64,000 bases of DNA from Aphodosoma sp045631465 (GTDB lineage: Bacteria > Bacteroidota > Bacteroidia > Bacteroidales > Paludibacteraceae), in assembly GCA_045631465.1 (NCBI GenBank), contig JAZQUV010000022.1, positions 71,796 to 135,795 on the forward strand, written 5' to 3'. Below the pieces are notes generated by a model. The model searched no databases, was not told where the DNA came from, and was given only the letters and a program-made list of their open reading frames with translations. How positions within the stretch are numbered: position 1 is the first letter of the stretch; the number at the start of each line of letters is the position of its first letter. A program made the position numbers and the translations under genes. This document shows, in pieces, positions 1 through 7,111 of the stretch.

Positions 1-260
1 AACTCTGATTGATAGAATGCATCGGATGTTGGACGAATCTGAAATACAATAGCATTGAATTTTAAGGCTTTAAGACTATCTAGTATTTCAATCATTTGTT
101 GTTTTTGAGAATCAACATCGAAACAACCTTTTTTAGGCCAATCTATATTAGCCACAGTTGCCACCCATGCAGCACGCATCTCGTGCTTGTGCTGCGCATT
201 TGCCTTGATGCAAAATATAAGATGCAAAATGCACAATAAAAATAGTACTATTTTTTTCAT
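1..260 (-). CDS. Glycoside hydrolase-like 10 family protein (GHL10/DUF187), N-terminal part
   Basis: The gene starts at the ATG at 260 and runs off the left edge of the window, so only about 86 residues are visible. The protein opens with a hydrophobic signal peptide ending near ANAQ, followed by EMRAAWVATVANIDWP and a later FNAIVFQIRPTSDAFYQS. These are the characteristic first beta-strand motifs of the GHL10 (DUF187) TIM-barrel family, which is thought to act on glycans at the cell envelope. The signal peptide is encoded partly by TTGCAT/TTGTGCAT units like the dispersed repeats elsewhere in the window. It lies 5 nt downstream of the DUF6048 gene stop and is probably co-transcribed. The family is confident; the substrate is unknown. 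Confidence 0.75.
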   Translation of the reverse strand, partial: MKKIVLFLLCILHLIFCIKANAQHKHEMRAAWVATVANIDWPKKGCFDVDSQKQQMIEILDSLKALKFNAIVFQIRPTSDAFYQSE

Positions 261-265
261 ATTCG

Positions 266-1027
266 TTATTTTGTATCTTCTCCTCTGTAGAAAGTATAAC
301 CAATTGTATAGTTGAACATTACGCCCATACCCGACGACCTACCATAACCTGGCACATACCAAACATAGGCTTTGTCAGGCGCAGATGTATGTAATAATGT
401 TTTCATCCTGATAGACCATCCTAATGTGAGTCCTTTGAATAGATCAACTCGCACGCCCCCGAGAAGTTCGCACCAACCTGCATAATCAAGATTATTTCGA
501 GATTGTTGTGTGCTAGATGTGCCCCAATATGGGTCGCTAATTGTGATATTCGAAATACTATACGTGATAGGCGACATGGCATAACGAAGCCCCACAAATG
601 GATAGCACTTTACTGAACGAACACTACCATCGTCTTTGAATGGTTTCAATAATCCATAATTGATACCCAAACGAAAGTATGGTGCTTTGGTAGCATAAAC
701 AACTCCCGACACAGCTTCTTTGTTGGCTGTTGCATACCCAACCTCAAATATGGGATACAGACGACGATAAAGATTGACATCTACTTGAACCTCATAACTA
801 CGAGAAAATCCACCTAACATAGATACAATCGGTGCACCTATATCGGCATGAACCGATAGACCTCGAAATAGATCGCCTTGATATTGTTTGACATTTGAAG
901 CTGATTCTTGATTACTATTATGAGACGAAGATGGTGAACTCATTCCTCCCATAGAAAACTGAGCATTCAAATCAACATACAATGAGCAAACTACAATGCT
1001 AAATAATAATATCGCTACTCTCTTCAT
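266..1027 (-). CDS. DUF6048 family outer-membrane beta-barrel-like protein
   Basis: This 253-residue protein begins with a signal peptide (MKRVAILLFSIVVCSLYVDLNAQ) and is rich in alternating aromatic/hydrophobic strands. Segments such as YPIFEVGYATANKEAVSG and TKAPYFRLGINYGLLKP resemble DUF6048, a Bacteroidetes family predicted to form a small outer-membrane beta-barrel. A Ser/Asn-rich linker follows the signal peptide. Its ATG overlaps the stop of the upstream DUF6452 gene by four bases (ATGA), which implies translational coupling. DUF6048 and DUF6452 genes are commonly adjacent in Bacteroidales. No function is established for the family. Confidence 0.8.
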   Translation of the reverse strand: MKRVAILLFSIVVCSLYVDLNAQFSMGGMSSPSSSHNSNQESASNVKQYQGDLFRGLSVHADIGAPIVSMLGGFSRSYEVQVDVNLYRRLYPIFEVGYATANKEAVSGVVYATKAPYFRLGINYGLLKPFKDDGSVRSVKCYPFVGLRYAMSPITYSISNITISDPYWGTSSTQQSRNNLDYAGWCELLGGVRVDLFKGLTLGWSIRMKTLLHTSAPDKAYVWYVPGYGRSSGMGVMFNYTIGYTFYRGEDTK

Positions 1028-1524
1028 CGTTGACTCAAATAAATTTTGATATTATTACCCGATTGCAAATTGACTTCAGGCGACACTACAATTATAGAAT
1101 CGATTCGGTTGGTGGTTTGAGCAACGCCTACAATTGTATTAGAAACCACACACCCACATTCGAGCGATATAAACTCTTCGGTGTTGGTATGATAAATGTC
1201 TATTGTATCGGTTTGAACAATATAGTTAGAATCTACAGGCATTGCCGTAGTGAAAACAAACGACGAAATTGTATCTAATTTCTGTAATGGCAAATTAAAT
1301 GTAGATGTTGACTTTGCATCATACAAAAGTGAGTCTCTACCAACGCCATACACTGTGATAGGCAAAGAATATTTTTCGGGCACAAATTGCTCAATTGAGC
1401 TATCAAATACCATGCGATAGACTTCGGCTTTCATTGATATATTCAATTCTTGCATACAACTATCGCCTGATGTACAAGACACCAAACCCAACAATAACAA
1501 TATGTATATCAACCCTTTTCGCAT
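1024..1524 (-). CDS. DUF6452 family lipoprotein
   Basis: I place the start at the ATG at 1524, giving MRKGLIYILLLLGLVSC; a TTG one codon upstream is less likely. The segment LGLVSC is a lipobox, so the mature protein should be a lipoprotein of about 150 residues. Segments ITVYGVGRDSLLYD, ISSFVFTT and EEFISLECGC match the DUF6452 pattern, including the late conserved cysteine. Its start overlaps the upstream DUF7935 stop by one base (TGATG), and its stop overlaps the DUF6048 start, so the three genes form one tight operon. The role is unknown; a complex with the DUF6048 barrel is an inference from the fixed pairing. Confidence 0.8.
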   Translation of the reverse strand: MRKGLIYILLLLGLVSCTSGDSCMQELNISMKAEVYRMVFDSSIEQFVPEKYSLPITVYGVGRDSLLYDAKSTSTFNLPLQKLDTISSFVFTTAMPVDSNYIVQTDTIDIYHTNTEEFISLECGCVVSNTIVGVAQTTNRIDSIIVVSPEVNLQSGNNIKIYLSQR

Positions 1525-2039
1525 CAATACTGTTTCATTTCGTTTTTGATATAGTTAATAGCTATATCTATTGCAGAATTTGCATTCGATGCATAAGCAG
1601 CTAACACTAAATTTGCCAATTCCATAGCATCGGTTTGCGGTGTGAGTTGTGAAGCACAGGTGTTGATCAACTGTGTCAACCCTTCTCGTGCATTGACAAC
1701 TAATGCCCACGACTCTTTGCTAATATATATCTGCTGAGATACGTTGTGATCGTACTCATCGCGAATTGCCTGCAAAAGCATTTGCTGAAGTTGCAACACC
1801 GTCATACCTGTGAAGTCGAAACGCAACAACAATGATTTAGGTTCAATGCGCGAAAGGAACAACACAATACGCTCATATGCTCGCAAACGAATAGGCAAAA
1901 CTACGTCGTTGTTTTGTCGACGCCATTCGTATGCACGACGCTCCGACTCTTGTTTGAAAAATCGGTTCATCAACATATACACACCACCAAAAACAACCAC
2001 CCCAGCAAGTAAAAATGCAATTAATATTTCGTAATTCAT
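1524..2039 (-). CDS. DUF7935 family membrane-anchored protein
   Basis: This protein of 171 residues has one N-terminal transmembrane helix (about residues 4-24), a basic/aromatic juxtamembrane stretch and a cytosolic alpha-helical domain. The run PIRLRAYERIVLFLSRIEP and the later EYDHNVSQQIYIS are typical of the Bacteroidetes family catalogued as DUF7935. There is no enzymatic motif. It leads a translationally coupled three-gene run with the DUF6452 and DUF6048 proteins. The 62-nt gap to the GT2 gene upstream contains a degenerate GACATGA/GACAACAT tandem unit of the kind seen at several other gene borders here. No function is known. Confidence 0.7.
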   Translation of the reverse strand: MNYEILIAFLLAGVVVFGGVYMLMNRFFKQESERRAYEWRRQNNDVVLPIRLRAYERIVLFLSRIEPKSLLLRFDFTGMTVLQLQQMLLQAIRDEYDHNVSQQIYISKESWALVVNAREGLTQLINTCASQLTPQTDAMELANLVLAAYASNANSAIDIAINYIKNEMKQY

Positions 2040-2101
2040 AGTTATTCTTTTTCAATGAAGACATGACAACATATTTATTTTGTTCTCTTGTCTTATTTTT
2101 T

Positions 2102-3052
2102 TTATATCTCTTCTGCTATATGATACTTATTGCGCTCGGCATTAGAACGACTAACTAATTCGCCAACAAAACCTGAAAGGAACATCTGTGTGCCTAACAA
2201 CATCATTGTGAGAGCAATATAAAAATATGGAGTATCTGTAACAAGTGGAGCTGGAATACCCTTGGCCAATGCGACTAACTTCATTGCTCCAACGACCACA
2301 ACTGCAATAAAACCAATCAAAAACATCACACTACCCCACAAGCCGAAGAAATGCATTGGTTGTTTTCCGAACTTATCGAGGAAATATAGCGAGAATAGAT
2401 CGAGATAACCATTCACAAAACGCTCTAAACCAAATTTAGAAACACCATACTGACGTTTGCGATGAATAACAACCTTCTCTCCTATGTTTGTATAACCTGC
2501 ATTTTTTGCCAAATATGGAATATAGCGATGCATTTCGCCATAAACCTCAATATTCTTAATAACTTCTTTACGATATGCCTTCAAACCGCAATTCATATCA
2601 TGAAGTTTCAACCCTGTCACCTTGCGGGCTGTAGCATTATAAATCTTTGATGGTATATTCTTTGTGAATGTGTTGTCGTAGCGTTTTTGTTTCCAACCCG
2701 ACACAAGGTCGTAACCATCTTGCATCACCATGCGATAGAGTTCTGGTATCTCGTCTGGCGAATCTTGCAAGTCGGCATCCATTGTGATTACGACATCGCC
2801 TTCAGCACGCTCAAATCCACAAAATAATGCTGGCGATTTGCCATAGTTGCGACGGAAACGAATCGCACGCACATTCTCCGATTTAGACTTTAGATCTTGA
2901 ATTACTTGCCACGAATTGTCGGTACTACCATCATTGACAAATATTACTTCGTAAGAAAATTTGTTTTCGTTCATCACGCGTTGTATCCAAGCATACAACT
3001 CAGGCAACGATTCTGCCTCGTTATAGAGAGGTACTATTACTGATATATCCAT
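2102..3052 (-). CDS. Family 2 glycosyltransferase (polyprenyl-phosphate sugar transferase type)
   Basis: The 316-residue protein has a GT-A glycosyltransferase domain (about 1-230): SVIVPLYNEAESLPEL, FVNDGSTDNSW, TMDADLQDSPDEIP (the DxD metal/nucleotide-sugar site) and later an RKRQYGVSKFGL motif. Two C-terminal transmembrane helices follow (about 235-265 and 277-305). This layout is that of the dolichol-/undecaprenyl-phosphate glycosyltransferases (GtrB/ArnC/DPMS group), which move a sugar from a nucleotide donor to a lipid phosphate on the inner membrane. The exact sugar cannot be read from the sequence. The downstream DUF4199 gene in reverse order is a common Bacteroidales neighbour. Confidence 0.85.
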   Translation of the reverse strand: MDISVIVPLYNEAESLPELYAWIQRVMNENKFSYEVIFVNDGSTDNSWQVIQDLKSKSENVRAIRFRRNYGKSPALFCGFERAEGDVVITMDADLQDSPDEIPELYRMVMQDGYDLVSGWKQKRYDNTFTKNIPSKIYNATARKVTGLKLHDMNCGLKAYRKEVIKNIEVYGEMHRYIPYLAKNAGYTNIGEKVVIHRKRQYGVSKFGLERFVNGYLDLFSLYFLDKFGKQPMHFFGLWGSVMFLIGFIAVVVVGAMKLVALAKGIPAPLVTDTPYFYIALTMMLLGTQMFLSGFVGELVSRSNAERNKYHIAEEI

Positions 3053-3101
3053 AATTTTGAATTGAGAATTAAGAATTGAAAATTAATAACTTCGTTATTG
3101 A

Positions 3102-3157
3102 TTTTTGCTACGCTCGGCAATTAGAATAAATTCTATTGCTCTCGCTTATCGCAAAAA
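3102..3157. repeat. Palindromic dispersed repeat P1, copy 1
   Basis: This 56-nt imperfect palindrome has arms TTTTTGCTACGCTCGGCAAT and ATTGCTCTCGCTTATCGCAA. It is flanked on both sides by GAATTGAGAATT-type tandem units (3055-3090 and 3155-3170). Copies in the opposite orientation lie at 36544-36604 and 52630-52686. No coding potential is seen. Confidence 0.75.
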
Positions 3158-3164
3158 TTGAGAA

Positions 3165-3671
3165 TTATTCTGATTTGAAAATATCTTGTTTTTTCACGAT
3201 TCCTGCTATAACCAAACCTAACAACAAACCTAAAATTAAATTAAGCCATATTGACTGAAGTGCCATATTGAGCGGTGTCATCATCTCTACTGTTTGTTGA
3301 TACACCTCACCACTTATCATATCTGCCATTGATGTATTTTGCAATGCTTGCATTGTTTCATTCAACTGATTTTGCAAAAAATCTGGTTTAATAAATTGAT
3401 AAAAAACATAACGCACCATTGCCGATATCATCGACCCATACATAAAGAGTTGCATCACATACCACAATGCCGAGCCATAAGATATATAACCCTCCATCAC
3501 ATTTTCACGACAATGCACCGCAAATTTGTATACTGCATAAACGATTATAACAACAAATATATACTGACAAAAAGCAAGACTTTTTATAGTAGTTACAAGG
3601 AAGTTAACCGAAAACAACAACCCCATTATTGCACCAAAATTCATGGCATGACGATTCATTTCTGCTCTCAT
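3165..3671 (-). CDS. DUF4199 family integral membrane protein
   Basis: The reading frame stays open far upstream, through the tRNA-Thr gene, but the real start is the ATG at 3671 (MRAEMNRHAMNFG, 168 residues) or the ATG at 3660, because a promoter lies just upstream (3696-3727). Four hydrophobic helices are visible with a charged/amphipathic segment between the third and fourth (QLNETMQALQNTSMADM), as in DUF4199 proteins of Bacteroidetes. The role is unknown. The stop codon merges into a GAATAATTCTCAATT repeat unit followed by the P1 palindrome. It is often found beside a GT2 gene, as here. Confidence 0.75.
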   Translation of the reverse strand: MRAEMNRHAMNFGAIMGLLFSVNFLVTTIKSLAFCQYIFVVIIVYAVYKFAVHCRENVMEGYISYGSALWYVMQLFMYGSMISAMVRYVFYQFIKPDFLQNQLNETMQALQNTSMADMISGEVYQQTVEMMTPLNMALQSIWLNLILGLLLGLVIAGIVKKQDIFKSE

Positions 3672-3695
3672 AAATATCAATAGTATAAATTTTGA

Positions 3696-3727
3696 CAAAG
3701 TTACTAATTTTTTTTGGTATAAACAAA
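3696..3727 (-). promoter_or_regulatory. Bacteroides-type promoter for the DUF4199 gene
   Basis: On the minus strand TTTG (3727-3724) is followed after 20 nt by TAACTTTG (3703-3696), the Bacteroidetes sigma-ABfr -33/-7 pattern. Transcription should begin near 3690, giving a leader of about 20-30 nt and excluding the longer upstream reading frame. Confidence 0.7.
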
Positions 3728-3807
3728 CGATTTTTATGCAAAAAAATATCGACAAAATCACAAATGACCTTGTCGATAAATGTATAATTAGGGTATGTAT
3801 TAAAACA

Positions 3808-3847
3808 CAAAAAAAGAGTGACAAACTTTTCGGTCTATCACTCTCTT
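3808..3847 (-). terminator. Terminator of the tRNA-Thr pair
   Basis: On the minus strand AGAGTGATAGAC and GTTTGTCACTCT pair around a CGAAAA loop and are followed by a run of seven T. A decayed version of the same hairpin lies between the two tRNA genes (about 3936-3975). Confidence 0.7.
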
Positions 3848-3850
3848 TCG

Positions 3851-3924
3851 AGCCTCTTGTCGGATTCGAACCAACGACCCCGAGATTACAAATCACGTGC
3901 TCTGGCCAACTGAGCTAAAGAGGC
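3851..3924 (-). tRNA. tRNA-Thr (TGT anticodon), distal copy
   Basis: A 74-nt gene folds into a full cloverleaf: acceptor GCCTCTT/AAGAGGC, D-arm GCTC/GAGC, anticodon loop TTTGTAA (anticodon TGT, reading ACA), T-arm GTTGG/CCGAC with TTCGAAT. CCA is not encoded. The sequence is identical to the copy at 3980-4053. The anticodon stem has one T-T mismatch in both copies. Confidence 0.95.
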
Positions 3925-3979
3925 AATTTATTTTTCTAAAAACAACGATAAACTCTTTTTAGTCTATCACTCTATTTTG

Positions 3980-4053
3980 AGCCTCTTGTCGGATTCGAAC
4001 CAACGACCCCGAGATTACAAATCACGTGCTCTGGCCAACTGAGCTAAAGAGGC
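3980..4053 (-). tRNA. tRNA-Thr (TGT anticodon), proximal copy
   Basis: This 74-nt tRNA-Thr is identical to the one at 3851-3924. It lies 15 nt downstream of the SRP RNA 3' end. The 3' flanks of both copies share the sequence TCTATCACTCT, so gene plus flank were duplicated in tandem. Confidence 0.95.
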
Positions 4054-4068
4054 AATTTATGAAAAAAA

Positions 4069-4163
4069 GGTAAGCTACCTACATCGCACCGCTACAACCT
4101 CCTACCCTTGCTACGGTCAAGTCCTGGGGGAGTTCAAAGGGAGCTGGTCGTGTAGGACTTACC
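4069..4163 (-). ncRNA. ffs: Signal recognition particle RNA (4.5S-like)
   Basis: The 95-nt RNA is closed by GGTAAG (5' end at 4163) with CTTACC (3' end at 4069), then CCTACA with TGTAGG. The apical part holds CCCCCAGGACTTGACCGTAG and AGCAAGGG, the domain IV arrangement that binds Ffh. A promoter places the 5' end at about 4163, and seven T follow the 3' end. The segment where GGAA is usual reads TTGA/TGAC; see findings. It lies directly before two tRNA-Thr genes, possibly in one transcript. Confidence 0.85.
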
Positions 4164-4168
4164 GGATG

Positions 4169-4198
4169 CAAAGGTACAACTTTTTTACAAATTAACAA
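4169..4198 (-). promoter_or_regulatory. Promoter of the SRP RNA
   Basis: TTG (4198-4196), a 19-nt spacer and TACCTTTG (4176-4169) on the minus strand fit the Bacteroides -33/-7 consensus. The start point a few bases on coincides with the first base of the SRP RNA stem. Confidence 0.75.
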
Positions 4199-4337
4199 GC
4201 AAAAATATAATATTTTTCAAAATATTTTTTCACAACATAAATTACAAACTGATAATCAAGAAAATAATCCAAAAACAATTTTCAAAAAAAGCAAAACTTT
4301 ACCACACAAAAACACACAAACTATATCCTTTGCTAAT

Positions 4338-4368
4338 AAAAATAGCCCCCATGCAGGAGGCTATTTTT
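4338..4368 (-). terminator. Terminator of the glucan operon
   Basis: AAAAATAGCC and GGCTATTTTT form a 10-bp stem with an 11-nt loop, followed by a T run on the minus strand, 34 nt after the GH57 stop. The rest of the gap from 4199 to 4401 is AT-rich and shows nothing else. Confidence 0.75.
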
Positions 4369-4401
4369 CGCGATTTCGGCATTTTTATGTGCAAAAATCA
4401 A

Positions 4402-5691
4402 TTATTTTTTTATCTTTTTAAGCTTAGCTTTCAACTCTTCAATCTCTTGACCTTGGTTATAAATTGTCTTCAACAACGCATTCAATTCTTCATTTTCGAT
4501 ACTTGTTGGATATTGAGCATTCACACGTTCGATAAAGTCACTAAGCACATTCATATAATTCATAAATGCTTCGTATGGCGATTCGTATGGAATATTTTGC
4601 GCCAATACCACACCATTTGAATAATGTTTTGTGGTCATAAAGAAGAAATGTGAAGTATCTTGCAAGCGTTGCCAATCAACTTTCAACAATGGATCTGAAC
4701 AAAGATGCACACGTTCTGCCAAGTTATAAAGTTTATTTAATGCTTCATTTTGAAGGTCATTACCGCACCATGCACTAATGTCTTTCTCTTCATCGGTCCA
4801 CGACATTGGATAGAGTGCCGAGAGTGCATCAACAGGTTTAAATGTTTCTACTGTCTTAGATGGTGTTGAGAATGTGATACCTTTTTCGATTGCGTGATAT
4901 GGCAAAGCTTTGAAGAATTCGAAAATACCAGATTCACGACTATTCAATTGTCCGAGTGCTTCGTAACCCAAGAAGATATTAAACACCTCTTCTTCGGCTG
5001 GCGATGCGTTGACCCAATTGATGAATTTTTCGGCTGTAAGTGGATATTCACACCATCCCCATTGTGAAAAACGATAGTTGATATCGTCGCTCAATTTACT
5101 ATCGCGCACAAGCAATTTGGCTTTTGGATTGGCAATGCTTGAATATACATAGTGCGAACTCTTCCATCCCATTACGTGTTTTGCATCTTCAATCATAATG
5201 GTTTTATAGCCCATACGATAGACTTTATCTGCAATTTCGTCGCTAAACAAAAGTGCTGTATTAGCAAATACAGTCGGACGTTTACCAAACAACTCTTGAA
5301 TTTTGTCAGATTGCATTTTTACTTGCATTTCAAATTCATCGTCGTTATACAATGCTGCAATTGAGTGTCCATAAGGTGTTGCCAAAAATTCTACACTGCC
5401 TGTTTTTGCCAACTCTTGGAAACTCTCAATTACTTCTGGTGCATATTGCTCAAATTGTTCTAAGGCAAGACCTGAGATAGAAAACGATACACGGAAACGA
5501 CCGTTTGAACTCTTAATCATATCTAGCAACATACGATTTGCTTCGAGATACGATTGCTCAACAGCTGAAACCATAGCCGACTCATTTGCATAGTCGTCAT
5601 AATAATAGTGGTCGTTGCCTATTTCAAAGAAACGATAACGTTTAAGATTGTATCTTTGATGAACACGGAAACAGAGATTTATTGTTTTCAT
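4402..5691 (-). CDS. Glycoside hydrolase family 57 alpha-glucan hydrolase
   Basis: The 429-residue protein is a GH57 enzyme: INLCFRVHQRY at the N terminus, VSFSISGLALEQ, the TGSVEFLATPYGHSIA block, and ALLFSDEIADKVYRMGY followed by TIMIEDA, then FLGYEALGQLNSRESGIFEF. It has no signal peptide, so it acts in the cytoplasm, probably on alpha-1,4-glucans such as glycogen or maltodextrins. It ends in a lysine-rich coiled segment (EIEELKAKLKKIKK). It is the last gene of a three-gene run with a glycosyltransferase and a debranching enzyme, a conserved Bacteroidales cluster for glycogen metabolism. I did not assign the catalytic residues with certainty. Confidence 0.85.
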   Translation of the reverse strand: MKTINLCFRVHQRYNLKRYRFFEIGNDHYYYDDYANESAMVSAVEQSYLEANRMLLDMIKSSNGRFRVSFSISGLALEQFEQYAPEVIESFQELAKTGSVEFLATPYGHSIAALYNDDEFEMQVKMQSDKIQELFGKRPTVFANTALLFSDEIADKVYRMGYKTIMIEDAKHVMGWKSSHYVYSSIANPKAKLLVRDSKLSDDINYRFSQWGWCEYPLTAEKFINWVNASPAEEEVFNIFLGYEALGQLNSRESGIFEFFKALPYHAIEKGITFSTPSKTVETFKPVDALSALYPMSWTDEEKDISAWCGNDLQNEALNKLYNLAERVHLCSDPLLKVDWQRLQDTSHFFFMTTKHYSNGVVLAQNIPYESPYEAFMNYMNVLSDFIERVNAQYPTSIENEELNALLKTIYNQGQEIEELKAKLKKIKK

Positions 5692-5708
5692 ATATTAGAA
5701 TTTTAGCA

Positions 5709-5747
5709 ACGAGTAGCGAGGCATGAGACTTTCTCGCTATCTCGTTT
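5709..5747. repeat. Hairpin repeat between GT4 and GH57 genes
   Basis: AACGAGTAGCGAG and CTCGCTATCTCGTTT form an imperfect inverted repeat whose loop carries ATGAGAC. A similar hairpin, also with ATGAGAC in the loop, separates clpP and clpX at 18597-18634. Confidence 0.5.
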
Positions 5748-5772
5748 TTAATTATTAATTATTCACTTTTTA

Positions 5773-7029
5773 TTATCTACCTAATACTTTGTCGTAGATT
5801 GCACGAACTTTTTGACCTGCATATTCCCAACGGATATTGTCGATCTCGGCTAATCCGTTCTCGCGCAATGACTTATACATAGCAGGATATTTAACAATAG
5901 CATGTATATAGTCGGCCATTGCGTCGATATCCCAATAGTCTGTTTTGATTGCGTGATCGAGAATTTCCGCACAACCCGATTGTTTAGAGATGATACTTGG
6001 TGTACCACATTGCATTGCTTCGAGAGGTGATATACCAAATGGTTCTGACACGGATGGCATCATATAAACATCGCTCTCTGCCAACATTTCGTATACATTG
6101 CGACCTTTCAAGAAACCTGTAAAATGGAATTTATCTGCAATGCCTTTTTTTGCTGCAAGACGCACCATTTTGTCCATCATATCACCACTACCTGCCATCA
6201 CAAAACGCACTCCATCAGTCGACGCCAATACACGAGACGCTACTTCTACAAAGTATTCTGGACCCTTTTGCATCGTAATACGACCCAAGAATGTAATTAC
6301 TTTGTCTTTACGCTCTGATTTATGCAATTCATCCACAAAATCCAATGGCTCTACGGCATTATGTACCGTAGTCACCTTAGCTGGATCTTGATGATATTTT
6401 TCAATTACTGTTTGACGTGTCAAATTAGACACTGTAATGATATGGTCGGCTGCATCCATACCCTCTTTTTCGATGCGATAAACATCAGGGTTAACATTAC
6501 CACGACTACGGTCATAGTCTGTTGCATGCACATGGATAACCATCGGTTTGCCACTAATGCGTTTTGCAAAAATACCTGCAGGATATGTCAACCAGTCGTG
6601 CGAGTGAATGATATCAAAGTCGAGAGAGTGTGCCAACACACTTGCCACTGCTTCATAGTTACCTATCTCTTCAAGAAGGTTATCTGGATAACGTCCTGAG
6701 AATTGAATACAACCTAATTCATTCGTACCTATACGACTGAAATTATATTTAATACCGTTACGGAAATGATAATATGTATCAGGATGCAAAAACGATCCTA
6801 TGCGGTTGTTCACAAAATCCCAATCTACATCGCGCCATACCACTGGCACTGTGTTGGCACCAATTATACGAAGAAATGATTGATCCTCATCGCCCCATGG
6901 TTTTGGTATAACAAAAGTGATATCCATATCTGGTTGCATGCTCATACCACGAGTCAAACCAAAACTCGCAGTACCCAAGCCACCTAAAATATGCGGTGGA
7001 AATTCCCACCCAAACATTAATGCTTTCAT
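5773..7029 (-). CDS. GT4-type glycosyltransferase, glycogen synthase-like
   Basis: This 418-residue GT-B enzyme opens with MKALMFGWEFPPHILGGLGT, in which the glycine-rich loop binds the nucleotide sugar. The first half has FDIIHSHDWLTYPAG and IHVHATDYDRSRG; the second half has VITFLGRITMQKGPEYFVE, MAGSGDMMDKM and SEPFGISPLEAMQCGTPSI, the E-x7-E region of retaining glycosyltransferases. Homologous genes between GDE and GH57 in Bacteroides are annotated as glycogen (starch) synthase, which fits transfer of glucose to a growing alpha-glucan. No signal peptide is present. The acceptor and donor are inferred from context, since other GT4 roles share these motifs. Confidence 0.8.
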   Translation of the reverse strand: MKALMFGWEFPPHILGGLGTASFGLTRGMSMQPDMDITFVIPKPWGDEDQSFLRIIGANTVPVVWRDVDWDFVNNRIGSFLHPDTYYHFRNGIKYNFSRIGTNELGCIQFSGRYPDNLLEEIGNYEAVASVLAHSLDFDIIHSHDWLTYPAGIFAKRISGKPMVIHVHATDYDRSRGNVNPDVYRIEKEGMDAADHIITVSNLTRQTVIEKYHQDPAKVTTVHNAVEPLDFVDELHKSERKDKVITFLGRITMQKGPEYFVEVASRVLASTDGVRFVMAGSGDMMDKMVRLAAKKGIADKFHFTGFLKGRNVYEMLAESDVYMMPSVSEPFGISPLEAMQCGTPSIISKQSGCAEILDHAIKTDYWDIDAMADYIHAIVKYPAMYKSLRENGLAEIDNIRWEYAGQKVRAIYDKVLGR

Positions 7030-7075
7030 TTTATCAATTCATAATTCACAATTCATAATTAATAATTAATCATTG
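7026..7075. repeat. Short tandem repeat patch, GDE-GT4 gap
   Basis: AATTCATAATTCACAATTCA is followed by TAATTAATAATTAATC-like units filling the gap right up to the GT4 start codon. It is one of many such patches in the window. Confidence 0.55.
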
Positions 7076-7111
7076 CGAATGATTTATTACTTTAAGGTTA
7101 TTTTTTCACAT

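Noticed and set aside
3672..3896. N-terminal extension of the DUF4199 protein
   Set aside because: The extension passes through the promoter, the tRNA terminator and part of tRNA-Thr; the start at 3671 is far better supported.
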